DNA of 64,000 nt from Diospyros lotus (GCF_014633365.1 NC_068348.1:17688311-17752310), one strand, 5' to 3'; positions 12,256 to 25,455 are shown, counted from the stretch's first letter. Notes: generated from the sequence alone by a model not told the origin. Made by a program: numbers and translations.

Positions 12256-13594
12256 TGATATTTTACTCTTGAAAATTAAAATAGTTTTGATAATGACACA
12301 AAGTTATGAAAATCAATCTTGAACTCTAAAGGAATAAGTTTGAGTGTTTAAATTCAAAATCAATGTCATTTTGATAATCTCGACCTGCTTTCAAAAGAAA
12401 CAAAGTTAAGAGAGTTCAATGATTAAGAATTTTGTGTTTGAAATCTCACTTATATCAATTAAGTGTTCTTCTACATGTTATCAGTTTAGTGTTAAGTTTT
12501 TCCAAGTGAATAGTTGACTAAGTATGTTTGATCTATCGACTATGTCTAGCATCTATTGACTATGTACAATACATTTGTCGACTATGTTTTGCTCTGTCGA
12601 CTATCTTGTTGGTTTTGTTAACAGTAAAATTTGTTCTGTCGACTATTCTTGTGTATGATGGTAGAAATTTTCTTCATATTTTGGGTGTGTCGACTATTAG
12701 TAGATTTGGTTGGTTATCTGTCAACTATGCCTTTTTTTATTCAAAAATATAGTCGACTAAACTTTTTAGTCTGTCGACAGTTTGTTTCACAAAAAGTTGT
12801 AACGGCTAGTTTTTTTAGCATTAAATGCTTGCTCAACTGCCACAATGATTGAATTTTTGTATTTATCTACCATCATCTATAAATAGGTGGCTGAAGGATC
12901 GTTGAAGGTTGCTGAATACATTTATTATTTTCATCTACTGAGCATTCAAGTTTACTTCGAGCTTTAATTTCTATTCTCTCTGTAATGATCTTTTCGAGGG
13001 TTTGTATCAACACTGTTACATTCATTTTAAGACTTTATTTTTCAGTTGGAGAGAACTTGTAATTAAGAGTTATACTCTTAGATTCTCGTATTCATTTTTC
13101 TTGTATTTTACCTAGCGTAAGCTAGAGGGCCCATTCAAGTGGGAGGTTTGTAACTTTCCTAGTTGCGGACTAAAGGACTTACTCGGTTTGAGTAGGGGGT
13201 TGATAGTGGATTTATTTCAAAATCCTTAGTGGGAAGTTAAGGTAGTGGACTAGGCTTGGAAAGCCGAATCACTATAAATCATCGTCTCCTATGCTTGTGT
13301 TCTCTGTCTATTTGTCTTTTCGAGCATTTATATGTTTCTCACTTGATTCATATATTTAACCTTTATTAGAAAATATTTCATATTTTTCAATCTTATATTC
13401 TCCATTATTAAAATGAGATTATCTTTATACGATTGATACCTCATTGTGCTATTTCAAGGTCTTGAGGTTTAACGAAGTCGTGGTCTTCATAGACGACATC
13501 TCTATTTTATCAAAAGATTTTTTTTTAGGAAAAATAATTTTTATATACCAATTCACCCCCTCTTGGTGTATGCCATAACATTTCAATACTATCA
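12256..13594 (+). mobile_element. SIRE/Maximus-like copia solo LTR in element A
   Basis: TGATATTTTACTC...CAATACTATCA with perfect duplication atgac (12251-12255, 13595-13599), 1,339 bp. The 3' part has the motif aattcaccccctcttg, which I associate with SIRE-type LTRs. It also holds several copies of a gtcgacta-type motif at 12530-12780. Confidence 0.8.
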
Positions 13595-13599
13595 ATGAC

Positions 13600-14351
13600 A
13601 ACAGGAAGGACGATTGGTGCTGCTAAAGAACACCACAGGCTATACTACTGATGAGGGAAGGGACTTATCCTACAAGAGATCAGCTATAGGTTGCTTGCTC
13701 ATCTCAGATCACCTCAAATCATAAAGTTATCTGGCTGCAACACTGTTGATTGTGTCATCCTCCTTTTACTCTTTTGAAAGACATGTTTCCTACTTTATTT
13801 GGTTCTCTAGATTCTAGTTTGTTTCACTGTGATGTGTGTGTCATGTCTAAACATCATCGTGTGTCCTACCCTCATTGTAATAAAATTTCTTCTAAACCAT
13901 TTGCTTTGATTCATTCAGATGTGTGGGGATCTTCTAAAATACCTAATTTTTCTTAGGCTTGTTGGTTTATATTCTTTATTGATGATTATACTTGCATGAC
14001 TTGGATTTTCTTACTAAGGGATAAATTTGCCATTAATACTGTACTACCAATTTTTTGTAAAATGATTGCAAACAAATTTGATACTCCTATCAAGAAAATA
14101 AGGACAGACAATGCAAGAGACTATTTTAATGATCACTTGCACCAATTCTTTCAACAAGAAGGAATTATCCATGAATCTTCATGTGTAGATACTCCACAAC
14201 AAAATGGAGTAGTTGAAAGGAAGATTAGACATTTCCTTAATATGGCTAGATCCCTTCTTCATTACCATAGGGTTCCTAAGATCTTCTGGAGAGAAGTTGT
14301 CCTTATAGTAGCCTACCTCATTAACTGAGTTCCCACAAGACTTTTTATAGT
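13600..14351 (+). pseudogene. Copia A integrase remnant, first part
   Basis: Begins with the GAG-pre-integrase region and C-x-x-C (HCDVCVMSKHHR), then the core: FIHSDVWG-like, FIDDYT, IRTDNARDYF and TPQQNGVVERKIRHFLNMAR. Stop codons interrupt it (near 13953). It runs into the solo LTR at 14357 and resumes at 16624. Confidence 0.85.
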
Positions 14352-14356
14352 ATCAA

Positions 14357-16618
14357 TGTAACACCCCCACTCTCGGAGACCCTATAAACAAAGACTTCAG
14401 GAGAGAGCATCATAAAATGAAAATCAGAAGTAAGAACTCTAATAAGAACACACAAACTTTACATTTATCACATACTAGTGTCATCCACTACCATTCCACT
14501 ACGTACATCATTTTTTAACATTTTGGATAAATAGATGTCATCCCTTACATTACATTAAGCCTTAGATGAAGGAAACAAATGGTCTAGGTCATAAACGATA
14601 CACAAGTCTCTACAAAACTAAAGCAACACCCCAGGGTCCTTTGCTCTGGTGAGCTCTGTACACTGCTAAAACAACGACCAACCCTCATGGCCCATCCTCA
14701 TCCTTGCCTTTGCTGGTACCTGGAATGGTGAGAAGAAAATATGAGCCATAAGCACCAACAAGTATGTATATAGAAGAAACGAATATCAAATTGGAGACCA
14801 ACTTACTCAGGAACTAATCTGTAACCAACATAATGTCATGCTGAATGCATCATGCCATACCATGAATTATAATATCAATGTCAATAGTACAAATGTAGGA
14901 ATACACATATATGGTCCTTGGGGCCCACATAAGGTACACAATCAATGGCACCCAATGTCTCATATACAAACTTGCAACTGCCATAAACTGGCCAGGGAAT
15001 CACATCAGAACCACGAACACCATCACCTTAAGGGTTATAAGTTGTTGTGGGACTCAAACCCCTAATCTTATGCATCACAAGATATGGTTGTTGTGGGACT
15101 CAAACCCACAGTCTTACGCATCATAATCACAAGCCAATACCATCACCGCTACCACCATGTAATGCACCATATAGGGTATGCAATGGCCTCTACAACATCA
15201 ACATGATGGTAAGACACCTATAAAGCCAAACATTAGGTCATGCTACACTCATGAAGTAAATCACACATGCAAAATGCTCTATATACATATACTCGCCTAT
15301 CTTACATGAGTTAGCGCCCAGAGGCCAATTGTGTCATGTTAATGCTTACGTTCCCAACACACACAAAGCATGATCATCAATGAGTGCAATCCATGCCCCA
15401 ATATCACCAACATACATGTGTCATAACATATGCAACCTATCAAGGAAGACATGCACCTTAAATGCATTTCATACCACATCCTCGATTAGTCCCAAGATTT
15501 ACCCACAAGCAAACCCAAATGCGCACATTTAACTCCCAAGGACACTTACCCATGAAGTGAATACAATAGAGGTTACTTGGGAAACAACTGAAATTTTGGT
15601 ATAGGAACAATGCAAAATAGGTCGACAGCCTCCTACAACTGGATAATAGTGTCAAGGTTCTGGGCAAAAGAGGTCGACAACTTCATCACTTCAGCAAAAG
15701 CGGTTGACAGCCTAATGGAAACGGTCGACAGCTCGCACTTACTAAGCCAAACGGTCAACAGCTTCCCAGGCACCTATCAACAGACAGGTCGCTCTGACTT
15801 GAGACAAAACACTCGTAACACGCAAGAAACACTAAAAATCTTGCATGATCTACATCCTAACAATAAACACACCATTCCCAATGAATTATAGGGTAGAACA
15901 AGCCCTATATCGAGTTTCAAATCACTTTTACAAGAGTTGAGAGAGGTTTACAATCCTTTCTACATAAGCATTTCTTAAGAGTTTCCTTCCAAAAAAAGGG
16001 TTATTTTTTATAAATAACCCCACAGACTCTTTGCTTCACAAATTTAGGAGATTGAGAGAAGATTAGAACTTGCCTTAGTAAGCTTCTCTTTTGATTTTAG
16101 CTTGGAAGAACCTCCACAAGAAAGGAAATCTTCAATCCACCTTCAAGCCACAAGAAAACACACTAGAGAGGAGAAACAAGATAGTGAGGTAACCTCTCAC
16201 TTGAACACAATCTTCTTGCACCTTTAATAATAAAAGAAGAATGATAAAATGAAGAAGAGTTGGAAGCCCTAGCTCCCCCTTCTCAAACTGTCGGCTCCCT
16301 CTCTCTCTTTCTCCCAATTTTTTTTTATTTTCTCTTGCCATCTTCCCTTTTATACTTGTCCCATTTCCTTAATTATATTTATTTACATAATTCCCCACTT
16401 AAACCATGCTTCTCCTATATTAACCCCGAAAATCCTTAATTACACTTTCCAATATTCCTAAATACCATAAATCCTATAACATAAATATATATATACATTT
16501 GCCCTACTTTATATTTTTCCCAACTTCCTTTGGTTTGACTTCCACCTTTGAGTCAACACAGATTTAACTCGCTCATTTCTTTTCTTTTATTATTTTTCCC
16601 AAAATACCGGGTGTTACA
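14357..16618 (-). mobile_element. Ty3/gypsy-type solo LTR in the integrase of element A
   Basis: TGTAACACCC...GGTGTTACA, 2,262 bp, perfect duplication atcaa (14352-14356, 16619-16623). Excision rejoins the integrase frame. The segment ggtacctggaatggtgag at about 14720 reads as a chromovirus LTR in reverse complement, so minus orientation is inferred. It has several gtcgaca-type motifs at 15620-15770 and no coding region. Confidence 0.85.
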
Positions 16619-16623
16619 ATCAA

Positions 16624-17100
16624 AGTCCTCATCAATGCCTCTGCTCATTTTCTAAACATGTTTCAGCATGCCTCTCTCCCTTTACAAGTGTTTGGTTGTG
16701 TTTCCTTTGTCCACATACCTAAACATCACCAAGATAAATTTGACCCTAAAGCCCTACGTTGTGCTTTTATAGGATACTCACATACTCAAAAGGGGTACAA
16801 GTGTTATCATCCCTTCACTAAGAAGGTTTATGTATCTAAACATGTTACTTTTGTGGAGTCAACTTCCTTTTTTGACTCCTAGGCTGGTCACCAAGGGGAG
16901 ACTATGGTTCATGGTGACCCTAGTGATTCTGATCCCTTTCTCACTTAGCCTCTTATCTACTCCCCTCAACTTCCTGCCATCTCTCCTACCATCTCTATCT
17001 CATCTTCTCAGCATCATGATCAATCTGATACACCTCTTTAGCCTGTTGATCAGGACCCTAATTTTTCTTCAAGAGGTAGTCATGAGTTAGCATGTGATTA
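16624..17100 (+). pseudogene. Copia A integrase C-terminus and linker
   Basis: Continues the integrase after the LTR: LQVFGCVSFVHIPKHHQDK, then [20 protein letters not shown], typical of the copia integrase C-terminal region. A proline/serine-rich linker with stops and frame shifts follows. Confidence 0.8.
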
Positions 17101-17379
17101 AGGTAACCCTAAGCAAGAGCAATCAACCACTCAAGAGTTGTTATCTCCAGTTAGGTATAAGGGATCTCCTTATGTATTCAAACGTAGGCAACCTTAACAT
17201 GCACTAAAGTTTTCCCCTAGTCAAGGTATAAAGGTCATTCAACCCTCATCATCAGTTCAAATTAATACTACTACTGCTGATTTGGACCTTTCTATAGTTA
17301 TTTGAAAGGGGTTAAAAGTTATACTCGACATTCTTTGGCCAACTTCTTGTCCTATTATCATCTTTCCCACAACTACTAG

Positions 17380-18661
17380 GGTTTCCTAATTTCTTTAGAC
17401 TCCATTAAGATCCCTAAGTTAGTTGATGATGCCAAAAAGATCTGAACTAGAGGCAAGCTATGTTAGAAGAGATGAGAGCTCTAAAGAAGAATCATACATG
17501 GGACTTAGTGCCTAAACCAGAAGGAGTTACACCTGTTGGCTACAAGTGGATTTTTAATGTCAAGTACAAGACTGATGGAACCCTAGATGGGTATAAAGCT
17601 AGGTTGCTAGCCAAGGGCTACACCTAATCATATGGTATATATTACCTTTGAAACATTTGCCCCTGTGGAAAATATGTCTACTGTGAGAATACTATTATCC
17701 CTAGTTGCCTATTATGGATGGAATTTATAATAATTGGATGTAAAGAATGCATTCTGGCATGAAGACTTAGAAGAAGAAGTATTTATGGAATTGCCTCTCG
17801 GATTTCATGAAAGAGATACATGACATATTTGCAGGCTCAAGAAAGCTATCTACAGGTTTAAATAATCCCCAAGAGCCTAGTTTGACAGATTATGAAAGGT
17901 TATGACAGCAATGGGGTATAGCTAAAACAAGGGTGATCATACCTTATTTTTTAAACATTCAAAAAGTGAGAAGCTTACTGCTTTATTAGTGTATGTAGAT
18001 GACATAATAGTCACCAAGGAAGATACAGAAGAACAAAAGATTCTTAACGATAAGCTAGCTAAGGAATTCGAGATTAAAGATTTGGAACTTCTCAAATACT
18101 TTATGGGAATTAAAGTAGCCTATTCCAAGGCTGAAATATTTCTTTCCCAAAGGAAATATGTGCTGGACTTGTTGGCTGAAACAAGAGTATCAAGTGGCAG
18201 AGCTTCTAATGTGCTAGTAGAGCTTAACAACAAGTTGAGGATTAGCCCTAGCAGTTAGTTTGTTGAAAAAGGTAAATATTAAAGGTTGGTGGGCCGATTG
18301 ATCTATCTCTCCCATACTAAGCTTGACATTACATATGCTGTCAGCCTAGTGAGCCAATTTATACACAGCCTATCAGAGGAACATATGCAAGTAGTGAGGA
18401 AAATTTTAAGTTACTTGAGGCTACTCTAAGTAAAGTAATCTTGTTCAAGTCAGAAAGAGAATTGAACATTAAAGGATTCACAGATGCAGACTATGCTGGA
18501 TCTCTTGTTGATAGAAGATCAACAAGTAGGTTTTGTGTATTTCTAGGTGGAAACCTTATGTTTTGGAGAAACAATAAGTAAAGTATTGTGGCAAGGTCAA
18601 GTGTAGAAATAGAATTTAGGGCAATGACCCTTGGCCTATGTGAGGTATTGTGGCTAAGAAT
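17380..18661 (+). pseudogene. Copia A reverse transcriptase remnant
   Basis: RT blocks in order: GYKWIFNVKYKTDGT, YKARLLAKGYT, LDVKNAFWHEDLEEEVFM and the catalytic YVDDIIVT (from 17992). Then LLKYFMGIKVAYS, SQRKYVLDLL and RLIYLSHTKLDITYAVSLVS. Stops and frame shifts are scattered throughout. RNase H begins before 18661 and is cut by the solo LTR at 18662. Confidence 0.85.
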
Positions 18662-20847
18662 TGTTAATATTGGTGCCCTAATGCTAGATTTAAATTGCAT
18701 ATAAAATTTATTATTATAGGACTAATGGTGTAATTCTTGCAATATATATATATATAACAAAATTTGTTTTCATATTTTGAGATTATATCTTTATTCATAA
18801 CTCTTCAATCATTATATATGAATGAGTCTTTAGATTTTCTGTTAAATGTCTTATTCTTAAGTGTTAAAAATATGTGATAATTAACCTTTATAATAAGGAT
18901 ATCTTAATGATAATTCTCAATCCTTAGAATCCTCAAAAGGGGACTATGATTAGTCGAGTACGGACTGACACATGGGATACTACCTTTGATTAGCATGAGA
19001 TGCTAATGATAAAAGATGGTGAGTTACATGCCATAATCTATGAGATGAATATAGTATACATGTGAGTAGATTCTAGTGGAACATTTATTGAATGAGACGC
19101 AAGTGATAGATCACATGGATGAGAGGATCTATGGTCTATCACAGGCTTCGATTGTGTTATTAGTCCTTAAACCAAAGGTAACACAATGGTCTTATGTGTC
19201 AGTGCCAAGGATTTACCATTACTAAGAACCATCTGATTATCAGGTGAGAGATGCACTGTGTGGTCCCTATGTAGTGGCATATGGAGGTAAGTAATTGTTA
19301 ATGAGATCCATCAACCTTGGACATGAGATAAACATCTTATGCGATCATTAGTGGTCTTGATTGCAGAAACCCCTAGCCAAGGTACACTTGATTGGAAAGT
19401 GTTCCAATATCAGAATGAGTTCCGATATGTCATCTCAATCTCACCACATTGATTTTGGTATAGTCATCGAGTCATTGTGTTTAATCAGTCCATGACTCTT
19501 GCTCGATCGAGATGATAACTGGTGGAGGGATTATAGTACATGGGAATTGAAAGTCCAAATAGATTATATTCTGAAGTAAGACTTCATTACTGGTAGGATC
19601 ACCCTAACATAATGCTAGTTGTCACTCAGAGTCTTTTAGGGTATATTGAGAAGATGGACATATCCTCGTTGTAGACCAAAATGTTTGGTCAACATCAAAG
19701 AGTTTGACGTGTCTTGATTGCTACTTAGTAGTGAATGTAGAAGGTCACACGTAAATCCGGTTGTGATGGTTGACTAAGTGATTAAGGCTGAAATCTTCAT
19801 TAAGAGTTAATGGCATTGTCGTTAAGAGTTAACTGATCGGGTTAAATGATTAATTAATAAGTAATTGTCAAGAGTTGACGTGCATGCCGTTGATAGTTAA
19901 CGGGGGCCTTAGTATCATTATGAGATAATGAAAGTCATATTAAGAGTTAATAACGAGCCTAAATGCAATTTTTGAAAGTTTGTGTAAAGGGTCAAAATCG
20001 GTCAACGGTTAGTTGGAAACTATCTACAGTTTCTGTCGATGATGCTAATAGAATGTACGACCGTTTGTTGTCTTCTACAACAAAAATGGGGCGCGTGGCG
20101 ACGATGGATGATGGGATGACTAAGAAGGACGACCTACATCCTTAGCACGCCCTCTCTTTCTCTTTCCTTTGTCCCATCTTGATTCTCTTATTGGATTTCC
20201 CCTTTTTGTGTGTGGCCTAGGGTTTCCAATTTGGGAGATATATATATATATATGTTTGTGTTTATACTAAAAAACAGAGAGTCGATTTGTGTGTGTTGGC
20301 TCATTTTTCTCAGCCATCCTTGCTATTCATCTCCCATTCAGAAACCCTAATTCCCATGACTCTTTTTGCTTCCTCATAGCTATTGTAGCTCATTGTTCTT
20401 GATAGTGAGACTATCAAGTTTGAGACGCCTCCTTTCATTTGAACCCATTCCATTTCCCAACCTCAATCTCTCTTACTCTCTCTGTCTAGCACAAAGAGAG
20501 GGTAATGGGATTCATTATTTTGCTAGAGTATGGACTTGATAGGCCCCTCGTAGTTTCGGGGACAGTTCGGTTTAACTGAAGAAGTTTTGAGAGTTATTTT
20601 TGGATCAAGGAGTTGTTGCTATTAGGAGGATTTCATCATCTACATCAGCTTTCAAGCATTGAAAGGTATGCTTACTAAACCCTCTATGACATGGTTTAGT
20701 TTCGGTTAGCATATGGACATTGGAAACGAGTCTTGCAAGGTGATTTTGATTTATGTTTCCGCTGCCTTCTTATGTGTTTTCGAAAAAAGTTTTTGAAAAT
20801 CGATTAAATTCTTGCATTGGTACACCTCCTAATGGCGTTCCTCATCA
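18662..20847 (+). mobile_element. Solo LTR in the RNase H region of element A
   Basis: TGTTAATATTGG...CCTCATCA, 2,186 bp, perfect duplication agaat (18657-18661, 20848-20852). Removing it restores the frame into WLRIILEDLRIK. Related to the inverted fragment at 8560-9724. Superfamily not clear from the LTR alone; orientation set arbitrarily. Confidence 0.8.
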
Positions 20848-20852
20848 AGAAT

Positions 20853-20980
20853 CATCCTAGAGGATTTGAGGATCAAGGTTCAAGACTCAGTTAAATTGTT
20901 TTGTGACAACCAATTAGCCATCAACATTGCTAACAACCCTGTCCAACATGATAGGACAAATCATGTTGAAATAGACTGAA
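20853..20980 (+). pseudogene. Copia A RNase H, middle fragment
   Basis: Encodes KLFCDNQLAINIANNPVQHD and NHVEID, the copia RNase H segment with the catalytic Asp. It is bounded on both sides by solo LTR insertions. Confidence 0.85.
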
Positions 20981-23530
20981 TGTAACACCCCGCTTTTTCA
21001 AGACGTGTCACTATGCTGGGGCTCAACATATAATTACAAATTCTCTCCCCACAATACTTCTCTTAACACTCTAAGTATCATATTTCAAATAAATTTCCCA
21101 ATATATCATCACATGTGCGGAAGCAAGATCAAAACTTGATATGGTACGTACTTGAATTTAATCATAACTTGGAAATAGTACCATAGTATAACATCACATC
21201 TTCAAACAAAATACATGGAGAACCATCTCTTGGATGTAACAACTGTGTACCTCATATATAATCAAAAGATACCTCAAAATAACGTTGAACCATAACATTA
21301 TTACATGATCGACTCTTGAACATTATTTGTAATACATAACATTCTTACATTTAACAAGACTGTTCATCAATGGAACATAAGTTTCTCAACCTTACTAAAA
21401 CATATATGAATCCTCATGAAGAAGAAAAACACCAGAACAACTTATCAAATCCATCGGACACATCACCTCGTGCCATTACATCTCAACCACTTCCGTGCCT
21501 TTGTTGGAAGTCCCAACTGGAACGTTTGAATGTTCCAGGGACATAACCCAAGTTAGATGTTGAATCATCTAAATGAGAGTTCAAAATAGTTATATGAATG
21601 TATGATACACGGACATGAACAAACAACTAGCCTAGTGTAACTTCCCTGGCAATCAATGCCCGGCATGAAACCATAGGCAATCATCCCAGCATGCACACGG
21701 CACGGGAGACCTATGTACGTTATTCTGATAACACCTTTGGAGAATTACGGTTACACTATCAATGCAACATCCCATCCCATTCAGAAATATTGATATACCA
21801 ACAATATTATGCCAAGTGAAAAATTACGACTTTCGATGCAACAATACATGTACAGATATGTCAAGATGCACATAAATTACATATATCTTAGCAAGCTTCA
21901 TGAATATCATGCTCAACATAGGCAAAACATAACACGTATAAGTTTGTGGGGAAAACTACATGCAACAAAACTAGTTTTAAGATAGAACCACTCACATTTG
22001 AAAGTAACTCAGATCATCTCAAATCTTATGCCCAATCTTGATTTTCATGCCAGAATTCAATAATTGTACTATTAATCAATATTGAGTCTCAATGTACCCT
22101 AGACATCATATTTATTTAAAGGAATATCAATATATATTTTTCCATAATTTTCTTACAATTTTTCTCTATTGTCTCAAATTTTTCTCCACCATAATTCATA
22201 AAATAATTTCAAAAAAATATTAAAATTAATTTAAAAAAAACCCCACACCTCATGCGCTCTCACGCACCTAAAAAGTGTACTGCGTGTAATGACCAATGCA
22301 TGTAACTCACGCGCTGGTTATCTTCTCCAACTCTGACTACCGGTGTTGTTGGTTTTTTCCTCCCAACTTGATCTACACCTCTAGTCAATCACATTGGTGC
22401 CCTTATTGGCCTGAAACCATCACCGGAAGGTTTCTCATCGGTTGTTTAAAGCTTCGGCTCTGGCGAGCTTGCAACTTTCTGGCCACCCCTCAAAGCCCAG
22501 ATAAACCAACATGAAATCCCTAAAAAATTTCCAGAAATGCTCCCCAAAACATGAGGAACTAAAGCCCTTTATCAATGACACTCGATTTAAGCTTAAACAC
22601 ATTGAATTTCTCTTGGTTTTTGAAATGAAACCCTTGGCCATACCCAACTATTTATAACCAATTCTCGATCAAAATCCATTAGATCTCAAGCTTGCTTAAC
22701 CCTTAAGTCTCAAATCTAGCCATTAAGTGGCTCGAGTAGCCCTAAATGATCTCGAATCCACCAACCAATTTTTTGATCACTGTCCGCCATAAATTATGTC
22801 CTATCCACAGCCGATTTCGACTAATAGCCACCACAAGTTGATTCATCATGGCCTGGAGCCTTATCTTGAGGTCTTGGGCAACCTTCCTGACAGCGACAAA
22901 TGGTTGATTGGTGGTGGCAATGTGGCTGGTCAGCCATGGCAGATTTCACACTTGCAGTTTCAAAAAATGCACTTTAGCCCCTCAACTTATTCCTTTTGCA
23001 TTTCTACCATTTTTCCTTGAAGCTCCTGAATTTTTCAACTATTCCATTAAGACCCATAGGTTCTAAACTTTTCATTTCATCCCCAAAAATTTAGAAATAA
23101 CGTCATTTCGACCTCCATCGGGCAAAACTAATAATTTGCATTTAGGCCCGAATGTACGTTTTGACCATAAACCCTTTTGTTTCATCCCAAAAACCACTTA
23201 AGGGTTGTTTCTTATGCAAAATATGAAACTTCTCAGGGCTTCGTTGACTTCCTAGGAGTCCTTTACCATCATTCAATCTTTCAGGCTAATTCATAGCTGT
23301 ATCGAAAATCATCTATATTTTGACCACTTTCAGTGTCATAAATCATGTCTCCAGACACTCATCAATGACATACCTTTTTTTGGAGATATTTTCGTATCAG
23401 GGAATTCCCTGCAGTCAATTCGGTCACTCATAACTATGAGAAATTACACTATAATCTCAAAGCTTCTGAAAATTTAATTTTTGCCCCAAGATAAATTAGT
23501 CGAGTCCTTTAGACATTCTCAAGTATTACA
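20981..23530 (-). mobile_element. Ty3/gypsy-type solo LTR at the end of element A RNase H
   Basis: TGTAACACCCCGC...AAGTATTACA, 2,550 bp, flanked by ctgaa and ccgac. These agree at 3 of 5 bases, and the second copy fits the coding frame, so the first has decayed. Same family as the LTR at 2556-7554. No gene inside. Confidence 0.75.
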
Positions 23531-23535
23531 CCGAC

Positions 23536-23693
23536 ACTTCGTTAAAGAGAAGTTAGATGCATGCCTAATCCATATACTTTATGTTCCATCACAATAACAA
23601 GTGGCAGATGTTTTAACTAAAGGGTTGGTTGTCAAAAGGTTTAAGGATCTAACATGCAAGCTGGGAATGATCGATATACACTCTCTAACTTGA
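23536..23693 (+). pseudogene. Copia A RNase H C-terminus
   Basis: Encodes HFVKEKLDAC, an in-frame stop, QVADVLTKGL and CKLGMIDIHSLT, then the natural stop at 23691, which overlaps the polypurine tract. Confidence 0.85.
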
Positions 23694-23700
23694 AGGGGAG

Positions 23701-23972
23701 TGTTCGATCTCGTGAATATTGAAGAGATGAGCTGTAATGTATATTTAGAAGTTTCTTATTTAGTGTTTTCAAATGAGTTTAGGCTCAGTTTAGAATACTT
23801 GCCTAAACTAGGTTTAGAAAACTTCCTAAAATGTTGTATATATATTTTCCTTTCTTGCTAATAGAGTTTCCTATGTTGTAATTTTTCCTATGTCGTAATT
23901 TTCCCTTCCTATAAGAAGGATGGCTATGTATATATCATAATGAATTCAATCATTTGATGTTCAACTTTTACA
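23701..23972 (+). repeat. 3' LTR of copia A
   Basis: TGTTCGATCTCGTGAATATTG...TTTTACA, 272 bp. About 30 bp longer than the 5' LTR, owing to small duplications near 23790 and 23885. Confidence 0.9.
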
Positions 23973-24425
23973 CTTAGTATTAAGACACATCTACTCATCT
24001 CACCACGTTAGTAAAGGTATCTGTCAGAGCTAATTAGGATATAATTGTAATCAATATTAAAATATTAGGCATAAATTAAAATAATTCTCAAAATATAATT
24101 AAATTAAAAATTAATAATAAATTTAAAATAAATCAGGTGAGTACGCATTTTTTATTTGAAAATGCTATTTGTACTTCTTGGACTACACAATACAGTTAAA
24201 ATGATAAAAATATCCCTTACCTAAGATGGTGAGACGAGGCGGCGTAAGACAGTTAGGCATATGACTAAAATGCCCCTCACCTAAAACGGAGAGGTGGCAC
24301 GAAGCGGTGAGGTAAGTTGAGGTGAGGCAGTGAGGCGTAAGGGGTATTTTAATCATTTGCACACATATGTGTAGCCCAACGTGTAGATTTTGATATACAA
24401 GTAGCATGGTCTTTTTATTTTGCAG
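23973..24425. other. AT-rich intergenic DNA with a short inverted pair
   Basis: No gene. Segments ending cccttacc (24225) and gtaaggggtattttaatcat (24336) are roughly inverted copies and may be the outer termini of the palindromic element that follows. Confidence 0.4.
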
Positions 24426-25380
24426 GATTGATCTCCTGCCTACGTCGGGCATTCTTATGTTGCTCAACGCGGGCCCCTTTCCCCATCATCACCCAATTTC
24501 ACCCCACCCACATACAACCCCCCCTCCCCCCAATTATCCCCACATACACATACATGCATACATACATACATTCATTTAATTTTATATTTTTTTAAATATT
24601 ACTTAAATTATTATCTAAATAAATTATTAATTCTAATTTATTTAGTTAAAGTTACAATTAAATTAATAATTACAATTATAATTTATTTACTTTTTAAATC
24701 ATAACATAATTTATACATATTTTATGTTTTTTTTAACTATATTTGTCAGATAAGAGTATAATCGAATAAATCAAATTACTTAAATTGAACGAAATATTTT
24801 TTTTTAAATCAAACTAACTCAATTAAATAGATGCTCAAATCAAACAAATTGAAAAATAAAAAAAAATCAAAATATCAAACCTTTTATGTTGTTCGACACT
24901 GACATTATCCAGCCAATAACAGACTTAAAATTCTCCTCCAATCGGACCCTCTATTTCGCCCCCCTCCCCAATTAAATCACGTCAAGCTCTTCTGAGTAAT
25001 TTAATCGATTCGGTTATACTCATATCTGATAGATACAATTAAAAAAAGACATAAAATATGCATAAATTATGTTATAATTAAAAAAGTAAATAAATTATTA
25101 ATTATGATTATAATTGTAATTATTAAAATAACTATAAATTTAATTTAATAAATTAAAATCAATAATTTATTTAGATAACAATTTATAGTAATAGTTAAAA
25201 GAAATAAAATTATATGTATATATGCATGTATGTATGTGTGGATGTGGGGGAAGGGGGTGTATGTATGCATGTGGGGATGGGGAAGGGGGCGTACGTGGGT
25301 GGGGTGAAATTGGGTGATGGTAAGGAGAGGGCTTATGTCAGGCAACATAAGAATGCCCGACGTAGACAGGAGATCAATCA
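24426..25380. mobile_element. Foldback / long-inverted-repeat element
   Basis: The left arm begins gattgatctcctgcctacg and the right arm ends with its near-exact reverse complement. Similarity extends about 360-390 bp into each arm, through ccccacc/ggtgggg and the motif caga(t/a)a(t/a)gagtata, leaving a spacer of about 200 bp near 24800-24985. No coding region. This is the architecture of a non-autonomous DNA transposon or foldback element; the family is unknown and no clear target duplication was found. Confidence 0.75.
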
Positions 25381-25455
25381 TGTTTTATACTGTAATGCCT
25401 ATCACAACAACTATATTTCTCTTTTTATGAGGGGTAAGGCCAATTATTTTAGTTT

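Larger units (their letters stand above)
11030..23972 (+). mobile_element. Ty1/copia retrotransposon A carrying four nested solo LTRs
   Basis: Terminal LTRs (11030-11271 and 23701-23972), a primer-binding site after the left LTR, a polypurine tract (ttgaaggggag) before the right LTR, and copia-order domains gag-protease-integrase-RT-RNase H. Four insertions, each with a TG...CA end pair and a 5-bp duplication, interrupt the coding region. Without them the element is about 4.6 kb, a normal copia size. The flanks gtcag and cttag agree at only 3 of 5 bases, consistent with age. It is non-functional because of many stops and insertions. Confidence 0.9.

Noticed and set aside
8560..20847. A single retrotransposon with LTRs at 8.6-9.7 kb and 18.7-20.8 kb
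   Set aside because: The two LTRs are in opposite orientation and the second has its own perfect target duplication inside copia A.
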